A stretch of 64,000 nt of DNA from Ignavibacterium sp. (lineage in GTDB: Bacteria > Bacteroidota > Ignavibacteria > Ignavibacteriales > Ignavibacteriaceae). The position numbers and the translations under genes were made by a program. The DNA lies in assembly GCA_018335755.1 (NCBI GenBank), contig JAGXRK010000045.1:248001-312000 (forward strand), given 5' to 3'. The notes beneath the pieces are model-generated. The model was not told the DNA's origin. It ran no database searches and worked only from the letters and a program-made list of their open reading frames with translations. Positions 44,914 to 54,671 of this stretch are shown in pieces. Within the stretch, counting starts at the first letter, position 1. Each line of letters begins with the position of its first letter.

Positions 44914-47568
44914 TTACATATTAAACCAATATGTTAGTTTCACCATAAAAATATTGTCAGGGATGGCTTCAAACATCCTGTCGAATGAATTACCGAATTG
45001 GAATTCACCAACTTCTTCCGAAAATGCTCGGGACTGCGTCCAAACAAAATACAACACAGACCCAGGCAGGTATTCCCATCTCAGAACAGCGTTTCCTCTT
45101 AAGGAGACAAAGTTGTAATCCCGGTTATCTACTTTAAAAGCAGTGATTGGTCCATCTCCATCCGGATCAGCTTCATTTGTTAAATAATTAAAAGTAGAAC
45201 CTTCGGTTCCATAAACGAGAAAGTCATAAGTCTTTGGAGCTTTCAGCTCTTTATAATTCTTATAATCTCCCGATGAAATTAGCGGCTGCATATAAAGTTG
45301 AAAACTGAGATCAGGAGTAAACGTCCAGTTTAATCTGATACTGGCTGAAATAGTAGTTTGATCCATTTCAGCAAAAACATATCGTGTTCCGTAAGTTTGT
45401 GCCGCAGTATTATCGCTGTAAGAATTTACCCATTGGGTATATTCAAAATTCCTGCTCAACTGCGGTGATACGGAGATCATAATATTAGAAAGAGGACGGA
45501 ACTCTAATCCTGCATAAATATTCCAATTATAAGATTTTTCAGTCTGATAAGTATTTACCCCGGTGTTAAAGACCCAGTTTTTTCTGCTATCGCTTCTTAA
45601 GTTCAAATTCGCCTGGTAGCCGGGTAAATTTAATGTTAACGGACCTCCCCTCGTTCTTCTGTTATTGATTGTTTGCGGATTGTAAGCAAGATTCCAGTTA
45701 ACTGAATAATAATTTAGGAATTGAAACCAACCGAAATGGAAAATTCCCTGCCAGGTTGCGTTGCCGTCGAAGTCATGATTTGTAAAAGCAGCGGCACCCA
45801 GTTCAATGTTTCTATAAAAATCAGTTGGTTCATTCCAGACATATCCGGCACCTATGTGTGCATTTATAACATCTGCTCTGAACATAAAACCGAGATCATT
45901 AACATCGAACGAAGGTGATATCATACCAAAAGCGGAATTAACAAAAAAGTTTCCGCGCTGTTTATTGATATAAAACCTGGTTGCATATCCGGTTAGTGAA
46001 GAGGCTGACGAATCGACACTAAGGTTTATTGCATCCGGTCGCTGAAAATAATGGCGTGAATTTCGTTGCAGATTTGTTATTCTTGTCTGTGTTCCGGTAA
46101 TATGACTTAATCCCGCCCAACCTGTAAACACCCAATTTTTCTCTTCATCGAGAAAAGACCAGCCATCAACACCCAAACTGTAGGCAGATGAGTTAATATC
46201 ATTTTTCAGGTTCTCATCATTAAAATCTCTGATTGTTCCGGTTGTAATAAATCCTAATGCTTGTCTTCCTTCATTAAATTCTTTCTGTGCACGAACTATG
46301 CTATAAAACGTAAGTGGTTCAACTTCCCATTTCGATCTGCTGCCACTTTGATCTATTTCTGCAAATTCTCGTTTAGTTAATGCCTGTATGGAACCAATAT
46401 TCCAGCTATTGCCAAGTTTACCGGTAATTTTTCCGGCACCAAGAATTCTTGTTCCTGATGGATAGTCAATATAATCAGCATCCGGAGTACCACCTTGTGG
46501 AGTTCTTCCAATTCTCCGGCTGTAAAAGAAATCTGCACCGGACCAGTTAAAACCCCAATAATTATTTGCTCCACCTATGCCAAAATTAAAAGTACTAGAT
46601 CCTTCAACGAAGAAAGGTCGTCGTTCCGAAAAAAATGACTCTACATCACTTAAATTTATAACAGCCGGATCAATTTCTACCTGGCCAAAATCAGGATTCA
46701 TAGTAGCATTGAGGGTAAGATTTGAACCAAGACTGTATTTTATATCAACACCTGCACTCGGTGAATATTCTGAACCATTGTTAAACGGATCACCATTCTT
46801 CTGTGAAATATATTCTGCTTTGGTTGTTAGGTAAGGTCTGATTTCAAGACTACCCGGAGCAGAAATATTTTCAAAGCCTGTAAGATCTGCAAAGTGAGAG
46901 ACAAATCCGGTTTCATGTTTAGGAACAAAGACAAGGTAAGAGCGTTCGTTATTTCTTGCTATATCTCTTTTAAAGTTCACACCCCATAGCATTTCACCGC
47001 CGCCATTTTTAAATCTTAGCTGAGAAAACGGAATTCGCATTTCAGTAATCCAACCATCATCGTTGTGAGAAACATTCGCTTCCCAAACACCATCCCAGGA
47101 ATTATCATCCCATCCGTCGTTGAAAAGAACTCCATCTATCAAGGAGCCGGCTGCTGTAACGGAGAAATAATATCCGCTTCTTTTATCATAATACGGATCA
47201 AGAAAAAGTGTAAATCGATCAGTTTGTACGAACTCATCTCTGCGTGATAGTCTGGAGATAATCGAATCCGGCTGATCGAACATTATTGCGGCTACGTAAA
47301 GCGCATTTTCATCATAAGCAACTTTTACAACGGTTTTTTGTGATGCAGGTTTTCCCTCATCCGGATCACGCTGAATAAAGTTATCATATCTATCTGCCTG
47401 CTGCCAAATCCTTTCATTCAATTTCCCGTCAAGTAAAATTGGTTCATCAAGTTTCAGTGCACGAATCTTAATATCATTATTTATAATAGTTAGCGTATCC
47501 CGTGATCCGGCAATTAAAAGATTTGCTGCTGCAAATAATAGCAAAATATAAATAGTAAGTTTTATCAT
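44914..47568 (-). CDS. DUF5916-type outer membrane protein
   Basis: An 884-residue secreted protein. After a signal peptide (about 1-20), residues 30-210 resemble a CBM9-like beta-sandwich (LDGKLNERIWQQADR...AYDENALYVAAIMFD). The rest is an outer-membrane barrel with FFVEGSSTFNFG and a terminal aromatic residue followed by NM. The ATG at 47568 is favoured with GGTGG upstream over the GTG at 47583. It ends the ECF-sigma operon. Its role is unknown; such genes are common in Bacteroidota. Confidence 0.8.
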   Translation of the reverse strand: MIKLTIYILLLFAAANLLIAGSRDTLTIINNDIKIRALKLDEPILLDGKLNERIWQQADRYDNFIQRDPDEGKPASQKTVVKVAYDENALYVAAIMFDQPDSIISRLSRRDEFVQTDRFTLFLDPYYDKRSGYYFSVTAAGSLIDGVLFNDGWDDNSWDGVWEANVSHNDDGWITEMRIPFSQLRFKNGGGEMLWGVNFKRDIARNNERSYLVFVPKHETGFVSHFADLTGFENISAPGSLEIRPYLTTKAEYISQKNGDPFNNGSEYSPSAGVDIKYSLGSNLTLNATMNPDFGQVEIDPAVINLSDVESFFSERRPFFVEGSSTFNFGIGGANNYWGFNWSGADFFYSRRIGRTPQGGTPDADYIDYPSGTRILGAGKITGKLGNSWNIGSIQALTKREFAEIDQSGSRSKWEVEPLTFYSIVRAQKEFNEGRQALGFITTGTIRDFNDENLKNDINSSAYSLGVDGWSFLDEEKNWVFTGWAGLSHITGTQTRITNLQRNSRHYFQRPDAINLSVDSSASSLTGYATRFYINKQRGNFFVNSAFGMISPSFDVNDLGFMFRADVINAHIGAGYVWNEPTDFYRNIELGAAAFTNHDFDGNATWQGIFHFGWFQFLNYYSVNWNLAYNPQTINNRRTRGGPLTLNLPGYQANLNLRSDSRKNWVFNTGVNTYQTEKSYNWNIYAGLEFRPLSNIMISVSPQLSRNFEYTQWVNSYSDNTAAQTYGTRYVFAEMDQTTISASIRLNWTFTPDLSFQLYMQPLISSGDYKNYKELKAPKTYDFLVYGTEGSTFNYLTNEADPDGDGPITAFKVDNRDYNFVSLRGNAVLRWEYLPGSVLYFVWTQSRAFSEEVGEFQFGNSFDRMFEAIPDNIFMVKLTYWFNM

Positions 47569-47586
47569 AAATTCATCCACCAAGAA

Positions 47587-48714
47587 TTATTTTTTCTTAA
47601 TTTCTATTTTACCAAGATTAGTTTCGAGTTCGATTGTCGGAGCGCCGCCATTCAGATCTAATCTTGCAACAACTTCACGATTACTATGATCAACATCATA
47701 TTTTAATCCATCAAATTCAGATTTGATATAAATATATCCTTTGTCACTTTTATCAATAAATCCTGCTTTAACCCTTGCAATGATGGAAACCTTTATATTA
47801 TCAGGAACAGTTAGAATTATATCTCCTGCTGCAGTTGAAATAGAACTACTCTGTCTGAAATCCGTTGATAATTCCACATTGATTTTCCCGGCTCCGGTAG
47901 TTGCATCTACACCTCCGCCGATATTCTTCAGATTAACGTTTCCTCCTCCGGTTGAAACTTCTACTTTTCCTTTTGAGCCTAAGACATTTATATTTCCGCC
48001 GCCGGAACTTATATCAGCGGTTCCGTTAACATAACCAACACTGATATTTCCGCCGGCAGTAGATATATCCGCGTTTCCACCAACATCGCTTACATTAATA
48101 TTTCCACCGGCTGTTGATACGTCCGCTGACTTACCAGCTTTACCGATTGTAATATTTCCACCCGCCGTTGAAACATCAATCAAACCTGTTACACTCGTCA
48201 GTTTTATATCTCCGCCTCCTGAGGAAGCATCAATATCTCCGTCAATATCGCTGCAGGTAATATTTCCTCCGCTTGTAGAAATTTCAACCTGACCATTAAT
48301 TTTAGATGTCGAGATATTGCCGCCGGAAGTTGAAATCGATACTCTACCCGAAAGAAAGTCATTCATTTTAACATTTCCACCGCCTGTTTTTGCAGTCACA
48401 TTAAATTGGATGGGGATCCAGATATCAACAGAAAATTTTCGTGAATCGCTTCCCTTAAATTCAACTTTAACCATGGAGCCTTTTTGTTCAATTATAAGTT
48501 TCCTGAGTTCGTCGCTGTCAACATTTTTTGCCAGAACTTTAAGTTCATCTTTATCCCAAGTAAAAACATTCACATTGCCATAGTTCACGCTGACGTCAAG
48601 AGTGCTTTGCTTGCTTACTTTAAAGGTTTTCTCAACGTCTTCAGCAAAGTTTAATTTAGCAGTTGCAAGTATTGCAAAGAATACAAGAAACAGTTTTTTA
48701 CACGTACTTTTCAT
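47587..48714 (-). CDS. DUF4097 beta-helix protein with internal repeats
   Basis: A 375-residue exported protein (signal peptide cut near NFA-ED). Residues 100-300 consist of about ten copies of a 19-21-residue unit of the form DISTAGGNISVG, giving a repetitive beta-solenoid typical of DUF4097 'adhesin' proteins. The DNA is also visibly repetitive. It lies one base after the anti-sigma gene, so it is a probable regulator target or sensor partner. Confidence 0.85.
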   Translation of the reverse strand: MKSTCKKLFLVFFAILATAKLNFAEDVEKTFKVSKQSTLDVSVNYGNVNVFTWDKDELKVLAKNVDSDELRKLIIEQKGSMVKVEFKGSDSRKFSVDIWIPIQFNVTAKTGGGNVKMNDFLSGRVSISTSGGNISTSKINGQVEISTSGGNITCSDIDGDIDASSGGGDIKLTSVTGLIDVSTAGGNITIGKAGKSADVSTAGGNINVSDVGGNADISTAGGNISVGYVNGTADISSGGGNINVLGSKGKVEVSTGGGNVNLKNIGGGVDATTGAGKINVELSTDFRQSSSISTAAGDIILTVPDNIKVSIIARVKAGFIDKSDKGYIYIKSEFDGLKYDVDHSNREVVARLDLNGGAPTIELETNLGKIEIKKK

Positions 48715-48715
48715 T

Positions 48716-49681
48716 TTAGTTATACTCCTGCAGAATAGTTCTGCTTTTGAATTTTATATAATTGTTGTTGTCATTATTAAATTTCTCTTTAAAAAAGGTC
48801 AGCTCATCCTGAGAAAATGTTAGTCCCCGTTCTACAAGATCTGAGATAGCATTTATGGCTTCTATCCTTAAACCAGAAGTTGTATCTGAAGTAAGAACTG
48901 TCAGAAAAGATTGTTTAATACTCTCATCATAAGGGAGTTTTTTAAGTACTCTTAATGCCTTAAGTCTTACACCGGGATTTTCATCTGTTAACATGACAGT
49001 CAATAATGAATTTTTTGTATCACTGTCAATTCTAACCTGTGGTTTTGTCTCAATGGCATTTATCGAACTTAATCTTGAACCCGGATTCTGATTGTTAAGC
49101 ATAGAATACGCAAGAACAGCCTGAATCTGGGGATCGTTAACTGAACCTTTCATTCTAACGGGTTTTACTGCTTCGAATTCAAACTCAATTTCGCCATCGC
49201 TTGCATCCGCGTCGATAAAGTGAATGTTTGAAATTCTTAATACCTGATCATTAAATACAAATCCGTCACTGGCATTAATAAAATCTCCATTACCGTCTTT
49301 AATTATTGGTGTGGTTGATTCTAATGAGAACAATGTATAACCGATTAATAGACCTATGGATAGCACAACTGCAGAAGAAACTGCGAATCTGTATGGCGTA
49401 AATAGGAAAGAAAATAATTTGTCAACCGCTGATCTCTTCTCCGCTTTCTTTTCTTCTCTTAGTGCTCTGCTTAACTGATATCTTGCTGAGGATAATATCC
49501 TGTCGTTAACAACGGGTGATTTTTCTTTATGAAGTTCGCGGAAGAAAGACAATTCCTCTTTATATACTTTGGCACATTCTTCACAATCAACTTTATGCTT
49601 TTCAAACAGTACACGTTCATTTTCAGATAATTCTTCATAAAAGTATAGTGAGATTTTTTCTTTGAAATCACTGTGTTCCAT
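48716..49681 (-). CDS. Anti-sigma factor with zinc finger and HEAT-like repeats
   Basis: A 321-residue membrane protein. The N-terminus holds a zf-HC2 anti-sigma zinc finger (H28, C32, C35), then one helix (about 95-117) spans the membrane, and the periplasmic part (about 170-320) carries HEAT-like repeats (NPGVRLKALRVLKKL, TSGLRIEAINAI). It would hold the ECF sigma factor inactive and release it upon an envelope signal. HEAT repeats on an anti-sigma factor are uncommon. Confidence 0.85.
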   Translation of the reverse strand: MEHSDFKEKISLYFYEELSENERVLFEKHKVDCEECAKVYKEELSFFRELHKEKSPVVNDRILSSARYQLSRALREEKKAEKRSAVDKLFSFLFTPYRFAVSSAVVLSIGLLIGYTLFSLESTTPIIKDGNGDFINASDGFVFNDQVLRISNIHFIDADASDGEIEFEFEAVKPVRMKGSVNDPQIQAVLAYSMLNNQNPGSRLSSINAIETKPQVRIDSDTKNSLLTVMLTDENPGVRLKALRVLKKLPYDESIKQSFLTVLTSDTTSGLRIEAINAISDLVERGLTFSQDELTFFKEKFNNDNNNYIKFKSRTILQEYN

Positions 49682-49695
49682 AATTTCCTCTGGTA

Positions 49696-50265
49696 TCAGT
49701 TAGTAATAAAACTGAGCTTCTTTCTTAAATTTCTTGTTGCATCAAACAGGTACTTTTTAACAGTTCCCTCGTTACATTCCATCATCTCGGCAATTTCCCG
49801 TATTTTATAGCCGTCATAATGTTTCAGAACAAAAGTCATTTTTTGTTTTGGCGATAAAGTTTCTAATGCGTTTTTAATTATGTATCCTAATTCACTTCCG
49901 GATGCTAAAACTTCCGGTGAGCTGCTGTTATCTATCAGCTCAATATTTTGAACATTTTCATCTTCATCACCGGGAGAAACGGAAATATTATTTTTTCTTC
50001 TATCCCTTGATTTGAATGTAAAACAAACATTCGTCGTTATTCTGAACAGCCAGGTTGAGAACTCACTCTTGAACTGAAAATTTTTTATACCCTTATAAGC
50101 CCGGATGAATACTTCCTGGTAAAGATCTTTCGCATCATCTTCATCCCCCACATATCTTAATGCAAGTGAAAGGACTTTTGAGTCATATTTATAAACCAAT
50201 TCCTCAAAAGCACGGATATCACCGTTCTGTGCATTTAATATTAGCTGATTTTCTTCAGGTGCCAT
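49696..50265 (-). CDS. ECF sigma factor (sigma-70 family)
   Basis: A 189-residue sigma factor with region 2 (AFEELVYKYDSKVLSLAL...DLYQEVFIRAYKGI) and region 4 (LSPKQKMTFVLKHYDGYKIREIAEMMECNEGTVKKYL). It begins the operon sigma - anti-sigma - DUF4097 - DUF5916, and the anti-sigma gene follows 14 bases later. No -35/-10 pair for self-activation was assigned. Confidence 0.92.
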   Translation of the reverse strand: MAPEENQLILNAQNGDIRAFEELVYKYDSKVLSLALRYVGDEDDAKDLYQEVFIRAYKGIKNFQFKSEFSTWLFRITTNVCFTFKSRDRRKNNISVSPGDEDENVQNIELIDNSSSPEVLASGSELGYIIKNALETLSPKQKMTFVLKHYDGYKIREIAEMMECNEGTVKKYLFDATRNLRKKLSFITN

Positions 50266-50387
50266 TCAATCATCCTTGTTCTGTTTCATTAGACCACAGC
50301 ATATTAAAAAAAGTTGTATCCACTGCGGGATTATTTATTTCAAAACAAAACTAAGATGAATTAATGAGGGAAGTGCTTAATTTGTGA

Positions 50388-51182
50388 TTAGCGGTTAATT
50401 AAATCAAAGACTGACTTAATATGATAGGTGGGAGTTATGTTTTCATTGCCGTTCGTAAAGTGCTTCACACCGGTTTTAACCAAAGCAGTATCAATACCCA
50501 TAGTAATTCCCATTTTAATATCGGTTTCGATACGGTCCCCTATCAAAAGAGTTTTTGATAAGTTACCATTAAACCTGTCTGATATTTCTTTGATCATAAA
50601 GTCGGATGGTTTTCCGAAATGCATTTCAAGCTTGCGGTGCGTTCTTTTTTCCAGTGCCGAGATAGTTGAACCGGCATCCAGAACCTCGCCGTTATCAACG
50701 GGACATGTATCATCAATATTGGCAGCAAAAAAAGATGCACCGTTTTCAATTGCTCTGGCAGCTATTTCTAATTTCTCGTAGTTGAATGTGCGGTCAAGTG
50801 TTACTAGTACCAATTTTATATTATCAGGGTTAGTGGAGTATTTTAATCTGGAGTCAACAATTTCATCAACAAATTTCTGCTCACCTATTGCAAAAAATTC
50901 TTTTCCTAGAAAATTATTTGCAAGGTATTTTTTTAACACAAGAGTTGAATTGATGATTTCATCCTCTGAAATATTTAATCCGAATGCAGTCATCAGCTTG
51001 AAGTAATCATTAATTGTTTCAGTGGTTTTATTGGATACAAAGATTGTTTTTTTTCCTGATTGTTTAATTGTGTTTACTGTTTTATCTGCATTCTCAATTA
51101 AATGTTCACCACGGTAGATTGTACCGTCCAGATCAAAAATGAATGAATTGTATTTTTGATAGATAAGATTTTGATCGGACAA
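50388..51182 (-). CDS. HAD-superfamily phosphatase, NagD-like
   Basis: A 264-residue hydrolase. Motif I FDLDGTIYRG (nucleophile Asp), motif II FVSNKTT, and motif IV IGDRIETDIKMG are present with a type C2 cap, as in NagD/4-nitrophenylphosphatase proteins. It lies one base after the reductase gene. Its substrate is probably a sugar phosphate, judged from its neighbours. Confidence 0.85.
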   Translation of the reverse strand: MSDQNLIYQKYNSFIFDLDGTIYRGEHLIENADKTVNTIKQSGKKTIFVSNKTTETINDYFKLMTAFGLNISEDEIINSTLVLKKYLANNFLGKEFFAIGEQKFVDEIVDSRLKYSTNPDNIKLVLVTLDRTFNYEKLEIAARAIENGASFFAANIDDTCPVDNGEVLDAGSTISALEKRTHRKLEMHFGKPSDFMIKEISDRFNGNLSKTLLIGDRIETDIKMGITMGIDTALVKTGVKHFTNGNENITPTYHIKSVFDLINR

Positions 51183-51183
51183 T

Positions 51184-52098
51184 TTATAATCCTAATTCTT
51201 TTTGCATAAGGAATAGTGTTTCTTCAATAGTATGAGGTTTAAACTCAAGCTCTGATTGCGCTTTGATTGTCAGTAATCCTGAGTTAAGAGGTCTGCGTGC
51301 AGCTTGATTGAGATCGCTGGTTTTAATAGGAAGAATAAGTGACTTATTTAAATTAAAATAATCAGCAATACGCAAGGTAAAATCGTAACGGGATAAAAAT
51401 TCAGAACCGCCAATATTAAATATTCCGTACTTTCTGAACTCAATGGCTTTGTTAATAGCCTGCACAAGGTCATCAATAAATGTGGGATTGTTTATCTGAT
51501 CAGTTACAATTCTTATTTGCTTGCCTTCTCTTAGCATAGTAACAACCCACTTAACAAAATCCGGACGGCTGTTTTTTGCAATGCCATAAAGGACATTTGT
51601 TCTGAGAACCGTATAATTTATTCCGCTTATCTTAAGTGCATTCTCGCTTGCAAGTTTCGTTCTCCCGTAATAACCAATGGGATTAGGTTTGGCAGTTTCA
51701 TTATATGGTCCGTTTTTGCCGTCAAAAATATAATCAGTTGAAATGTGAACAAGATGTGCATCAATCACTCTTGCAGTTTCAGCAAGATATTCAACTCCTT
51801 TAACATTTATTTTCCAGGCAAGCTCTCTTTCGGTTTCACTCTTGTCAACATTTGTATATGCGGCTGCATTAATTATTGAATCCGGACAAAAATCATAAAC
51901 TGCTTTTTTAATTTTATCTTTATCTGCAAGGTCACAGGATATATAATCTACCCCATCGATAACGGATTTTTCCTCAACAGAAAGACACAATAATTCGTAA
52001 GTTTTTTTTTCAGTATAAAACTCAACCGTTCGTTGCCCAAGCATTCCATTCGATCCGGTAATAAGTATTCTGTTTTTAACTATATCGCTCGATAACAT
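51184..52098 (-). CDS. dTDP-4-dehydrorhamnose reductase-like enzyme
   Basis: A 304-residue extended SDR of the RfbD/RmlD family: GSNGMLGQ (after the start), NAAAYTNVDKSE, STDYIFDG and YYGRTKLASE with catalytic Tyr/Lys. The start is set at 52098, as the earlier ATG at 52143 would overlap the kinase gene by 68 bases; 52098 leaves a 23-base overlap. It makes a deoxysugar nucleotide, but the rest of the rhamnose genes are not here. Confidence 0.85.
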   Translation of the reverse strand: MLSSDIVKNRILITGSNGMLGQRTVEFYTEKKTYELLCLSVEEKSVIDGVDYISCDLADKDKIKKAVYDFCPDSIINAAAYTNVDKSETERELAWKINVKGVEYLAETARVIDAHLVHISTDYIFDGKNGPYNETAKPNPIGYYGRTKLASENALKISGINYTVLRTNVLYGIAKNSRPDFVKWVVTMLREGKQIRIVTDQINNPTFIDDLVQAINKAIEFRKYGIFNIGGSEFLSRYDFTLRIADYFNLNKSLILPIKTSDLNQAARRPLNSGLLTIKAQSELEFKPHTIEETLFLMQKELGL

Positions 52099-52963
52099 TT
52101 TGTTTAAGATTTCTGAATTCTGATAAATTATTAATTGAAGCAATAAATTCCGCAGATGAAGAGGCTAATTCTGCAGTTTTAAAAATATCTCCGCTTGAAA
52201 TATAACCATAAAAGAAAGCTGCCCCAAAGACATCCCCGCACCCAACTTTATTGTTATAGCTGATTTTTTTTGTTGTCCTGAAATAAGATGCAACTTCTGA
52301 TTTATTCTGACAATAAACTCTATTACCTGATTCACCTTTAGTCACACATACAATTTTCACTCCGCATTCAAACAACTTTTTAACGATTTCACTTTCATTT
52401 TGCTTTTGTGATAGCGTAAAAATCTCATGTTCATTACATTGAATTATATCAATATTTTCAGCCCACTTATTAAAATCAGGAATCAGACGAAATTCTCTGT
52501 GCATTTTTTCATCAAGTCCTCGCGAAAGTGTATGCACATCAAAATAAATTAATGCCTTTGTTGATTTTCTGATTTCCTCTAACTGGGTTACATCAATATC
52601 AAAACCTGTAATCATATTTATCAGTATTCCGTCAAATTCTTTGAGCAAGGAATAATCAATTTTAATTTTGTTAGATAGATTTTTATAATGTTCTTTTCTT
52701 TCAAAGTGACCGGCTACTTTTAATTCTACCATTGGAATTGACTTAACTTTTTCTGTAAATGAAATATCAAAACTTTCATATACCCGCTCAAATAAATTGT
52801 AATATTTATTATCTATTTGAGTGCAAAGAAAGATAGAATCATTTTCTGTTGAAAGCTCTTTTATTGCCGAGGCAGAATAAAATATGCCACCGGGCTGAAT
52901 GATCTTTTCATCATCTTTGCTGATTATGTCTGCTACACTATGTCCGATTAGAAGAAGTTTCAT
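52076..52963 (-). CDS. PfkB-family sugar kinase
   Basis: A 295-residue kinase with the anion-hole motif NKVGCGDVFGAAF (usual GAGD, here GCGD, with the catalytic Asp intact) and VTKGESGNRVY upstream. The family includes ribokinase, fructokinase and nucleoside kinases; substrate unknown. It is first of three genes (kinase, SDR, HAD phosphatase), a set that suggests sugar-nucleotide work. Confidence 0.82.
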   Translation of the reverse strand: MKLLLIGHSVADIISKDDEKIIQPGGIFYSASAIKELSTENDSIFLCTQIDNKYYNLFERVYESFDISFTEKVKSIPMVELKVAGHFERKEHYKNLSNKIKIDYSLLKEFDGILINMITGFDIDVTQLEEIRKSTKALIYFDVHTLSRGLDEKMHREFRLIPDFNKWAENIDIIQCNEHEIFTLSQKQNESEIVKKLFECGVKIVCVTKGESGNRVYCQNKSEVASYFRTTKKISYNNKVGCGDVFGAAFFYGYISSGDIFKTAELASSSAEFIASINNLSEFRNLKQNVIERYS

Positions 52964-53101
52964 AAAGTGAATTATCTACATGACTAAGATGTTTAAGATA
53001 TTGAAGTTAATCACACACATTAAATTTGAATACCATATTGCCCGAAATTCATTTATATTAGACACATAATTCATCAGAAAATTAAAGAAAAACAAATAAG
53101 C

Positions 53102-54220
53102 ATGAAAATTGGAATAACCTGCTATCCTACCTATGGAGGAAGCGGAGTGATAGCAACAGAGCTTGGTAAAGAGCTTGCATTAAGAGGACACGAAGTTCAT
53201 TTTATCAGTTATGCCTTGCCGTTCAGATTAAGTCAGTATATAGAGAACATATTTTTTCACGAGGTTGAAACAAGCAGTTATCCGTTGTTTGAATTTCCGC
53301 TTTACAGTCTGGCGTTGACGAGCAAAATGGTTGAGGTTGCCAGATATGAAAATTTAGACTTACTGCATGTTCACTATGCTATTCCACACGCTACTTCAGC
53401 ATTTCTTGCAATGGAAATTCTTAAAGAAGAAAAAGAGCTTAAGATAGTAACAACTCTTCACGGAACTGATATCACATTAGTTGGACTCGAGCCATCATTC
53501 CTTCCGTTAGTAAAATTCAGTATTGAAAAAAGTCACGGTGTAACTGCAGTATCAAGATTTCTTAAAGAAAAAACCCTCACTAATTATTCAATTGAAAAGG
53601 AAATCGAAGTAATACCAAACTTTGTTGACACAAAATTGTTTTCTCCCGGACCCAACAATGAGTTTGGAAGAAGAATAGCACCGAACGGTGAAAAGGTTCT
53701 TGTTCATACTTCTAATTTCAGACCTGTAAAGCGTGTTTCAGATACAATCAGAATATTCGAAAAAATCCACAAAGAAATACCAAGTAAACTTCTGCTGGTT
53801 GGTGATGGACCTGACAGATCTGAATGTGAAAGATTATGCCGTGAAATTGGTATTTGCGACAGTGTTAAGTTCCTGGGTAAACAAGAGGCGCTTGTTGATA
53901 TATTGAATGCCTCAGATATTTTCTTAATTCCTTCACAATCAGAGAGTTTTGGACTAGCCGCCCTGGAAGCTATGGCTTGCGGACTGCCGGTAATTTCATC
54001 CAGTGTTGGCGGATTGCCCGAACTTGTTAAACATAATGAATGCGGATTTATTGCTGAAATCGGCGATATTGATCGTATGGCAAAATACGTTCTCGATCTG
54101 TTAACCAATGAAAAGAAGTATGAATTATTTTCTGCAAATGCCCGGAAACGTGCGGTTGAAAAGTTTGATACTTCAAAAGTGGTTCCGCATTATGAGAAGT
54201 TTTATGAAAGTATACTTTAA
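53102..54220 (+). CDS. bshA: N-acetylglucosaminyl malate synthase BshA
   Basis: A 372-residue GT4 glycosyltransferase for the first step of bacillithiol synthesis (UDP-GlcNAc plus L-malate). Marks are CYPTYGGSGVIATELG at the start, LHGTDITLVG, SNFRPVKRV and SESFGLAALEAMACGLPV with the GT4 acidic motif. Opening and length match BshA well. It is divergent from the sugar kinase operon. Confidence 0.93.
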   Translation: MKIGITCYPTYGGSGVIATELGKELALRGHEVHFISYALPFRLSQYIENIFFHEVETSSYPLFEFPLYSLALTSKMVEVARYENLDLLHVHYAIPHATSAFLAMEILKEEKELKIVTTLHGTDITLVGLEPSFLPLVKFSIEKSHGVTAVSRFLKEKTLTNYSIEKEIEVIPNFVDTKLFSPGPNNEFGRRIAPNGEKVLVHTSNFRPVKRVSDTIRIFEKIHKEIPSKLLLVGDGPDRSECERLCREIGICDSVKFLGKQEALVDILNASDIFLIPSQSESFGLAALEAMACGLPVISSSVGGLPELVKHNECGFIAEIGDIDRMAKYVLDLLTNEKKYELFSANARKRAVEKFDTSKVVPHYEKFYESIL

Positions 54221-54242
54221 TATTTTATAACCAATTCTCATC

Positions 54243-54671
54243 TTGTCAGAAAAAGATTTCATAAATAAATGGACAAAGCTCCTGAACTCCGAAGGAATAA
54301 AAAAATTCCCCAATGATTTTTCTGAGATTAAAGATTATATTTTAATTGAAACTCCTAAACAGACCTTAATGCTCGGTAAAGAATTCTTCGGAGCTTATGA
54401 AGTGCTAACTACTTCGGGTGAGTCAGTTTATCAGGCTGCCGATCTGAACGAAGCCAAGTATATAATTTATTCGGGAAGAAATCGTTCCGGTAGAATCTAT
54501 CTCCCTGTATTAAAAGATGCAATCACCTCCGCCATAAAGAAGTATGAGGCATACGTTGATTCTGTTTTATCTAGAATTGAAATGGGGTTTAAGAAGGAAT
54601 TTCCTGACAGCAAAAACTTTCTGGTGGTCTCAAACGAAATATTTAAAATCCTAAATCTCATCAGGTACTAA
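54243..54671 (+). CDS. Conserved-looking hypothetical protein
   Basis: A 142-residue protein with no recognised domain. It opens with a TTG codon, and the next in-frame ATG would remove 41 residues. The C-terminal half is helical (LKDAITSAIKKYEAYVDSVL). It lies between bshA and the RNA methyltransferase, sharing one base with the latter, so it is probably in their transcript. Confidence 0.6.
   Translation: MSEKDFINKWTKLLNSEGIKKFPNDFSEIKDYILIETPKQTLMLGKEFFGAYEVLTTSGESVYQAADLNEAKYIIYSGRNRSGRIYLPVLKDAITSAIKKYEAYVDSVLSRIEMGFKKEFPDSKNFLVVSNEIFKILNLIRY

Noticed and set aside
47741-48034. Proline-rich open frame opposite the DUF4097 gene
   Set aside because: Mirror image of the glycine/serine repeats on the coding strand; no start site.
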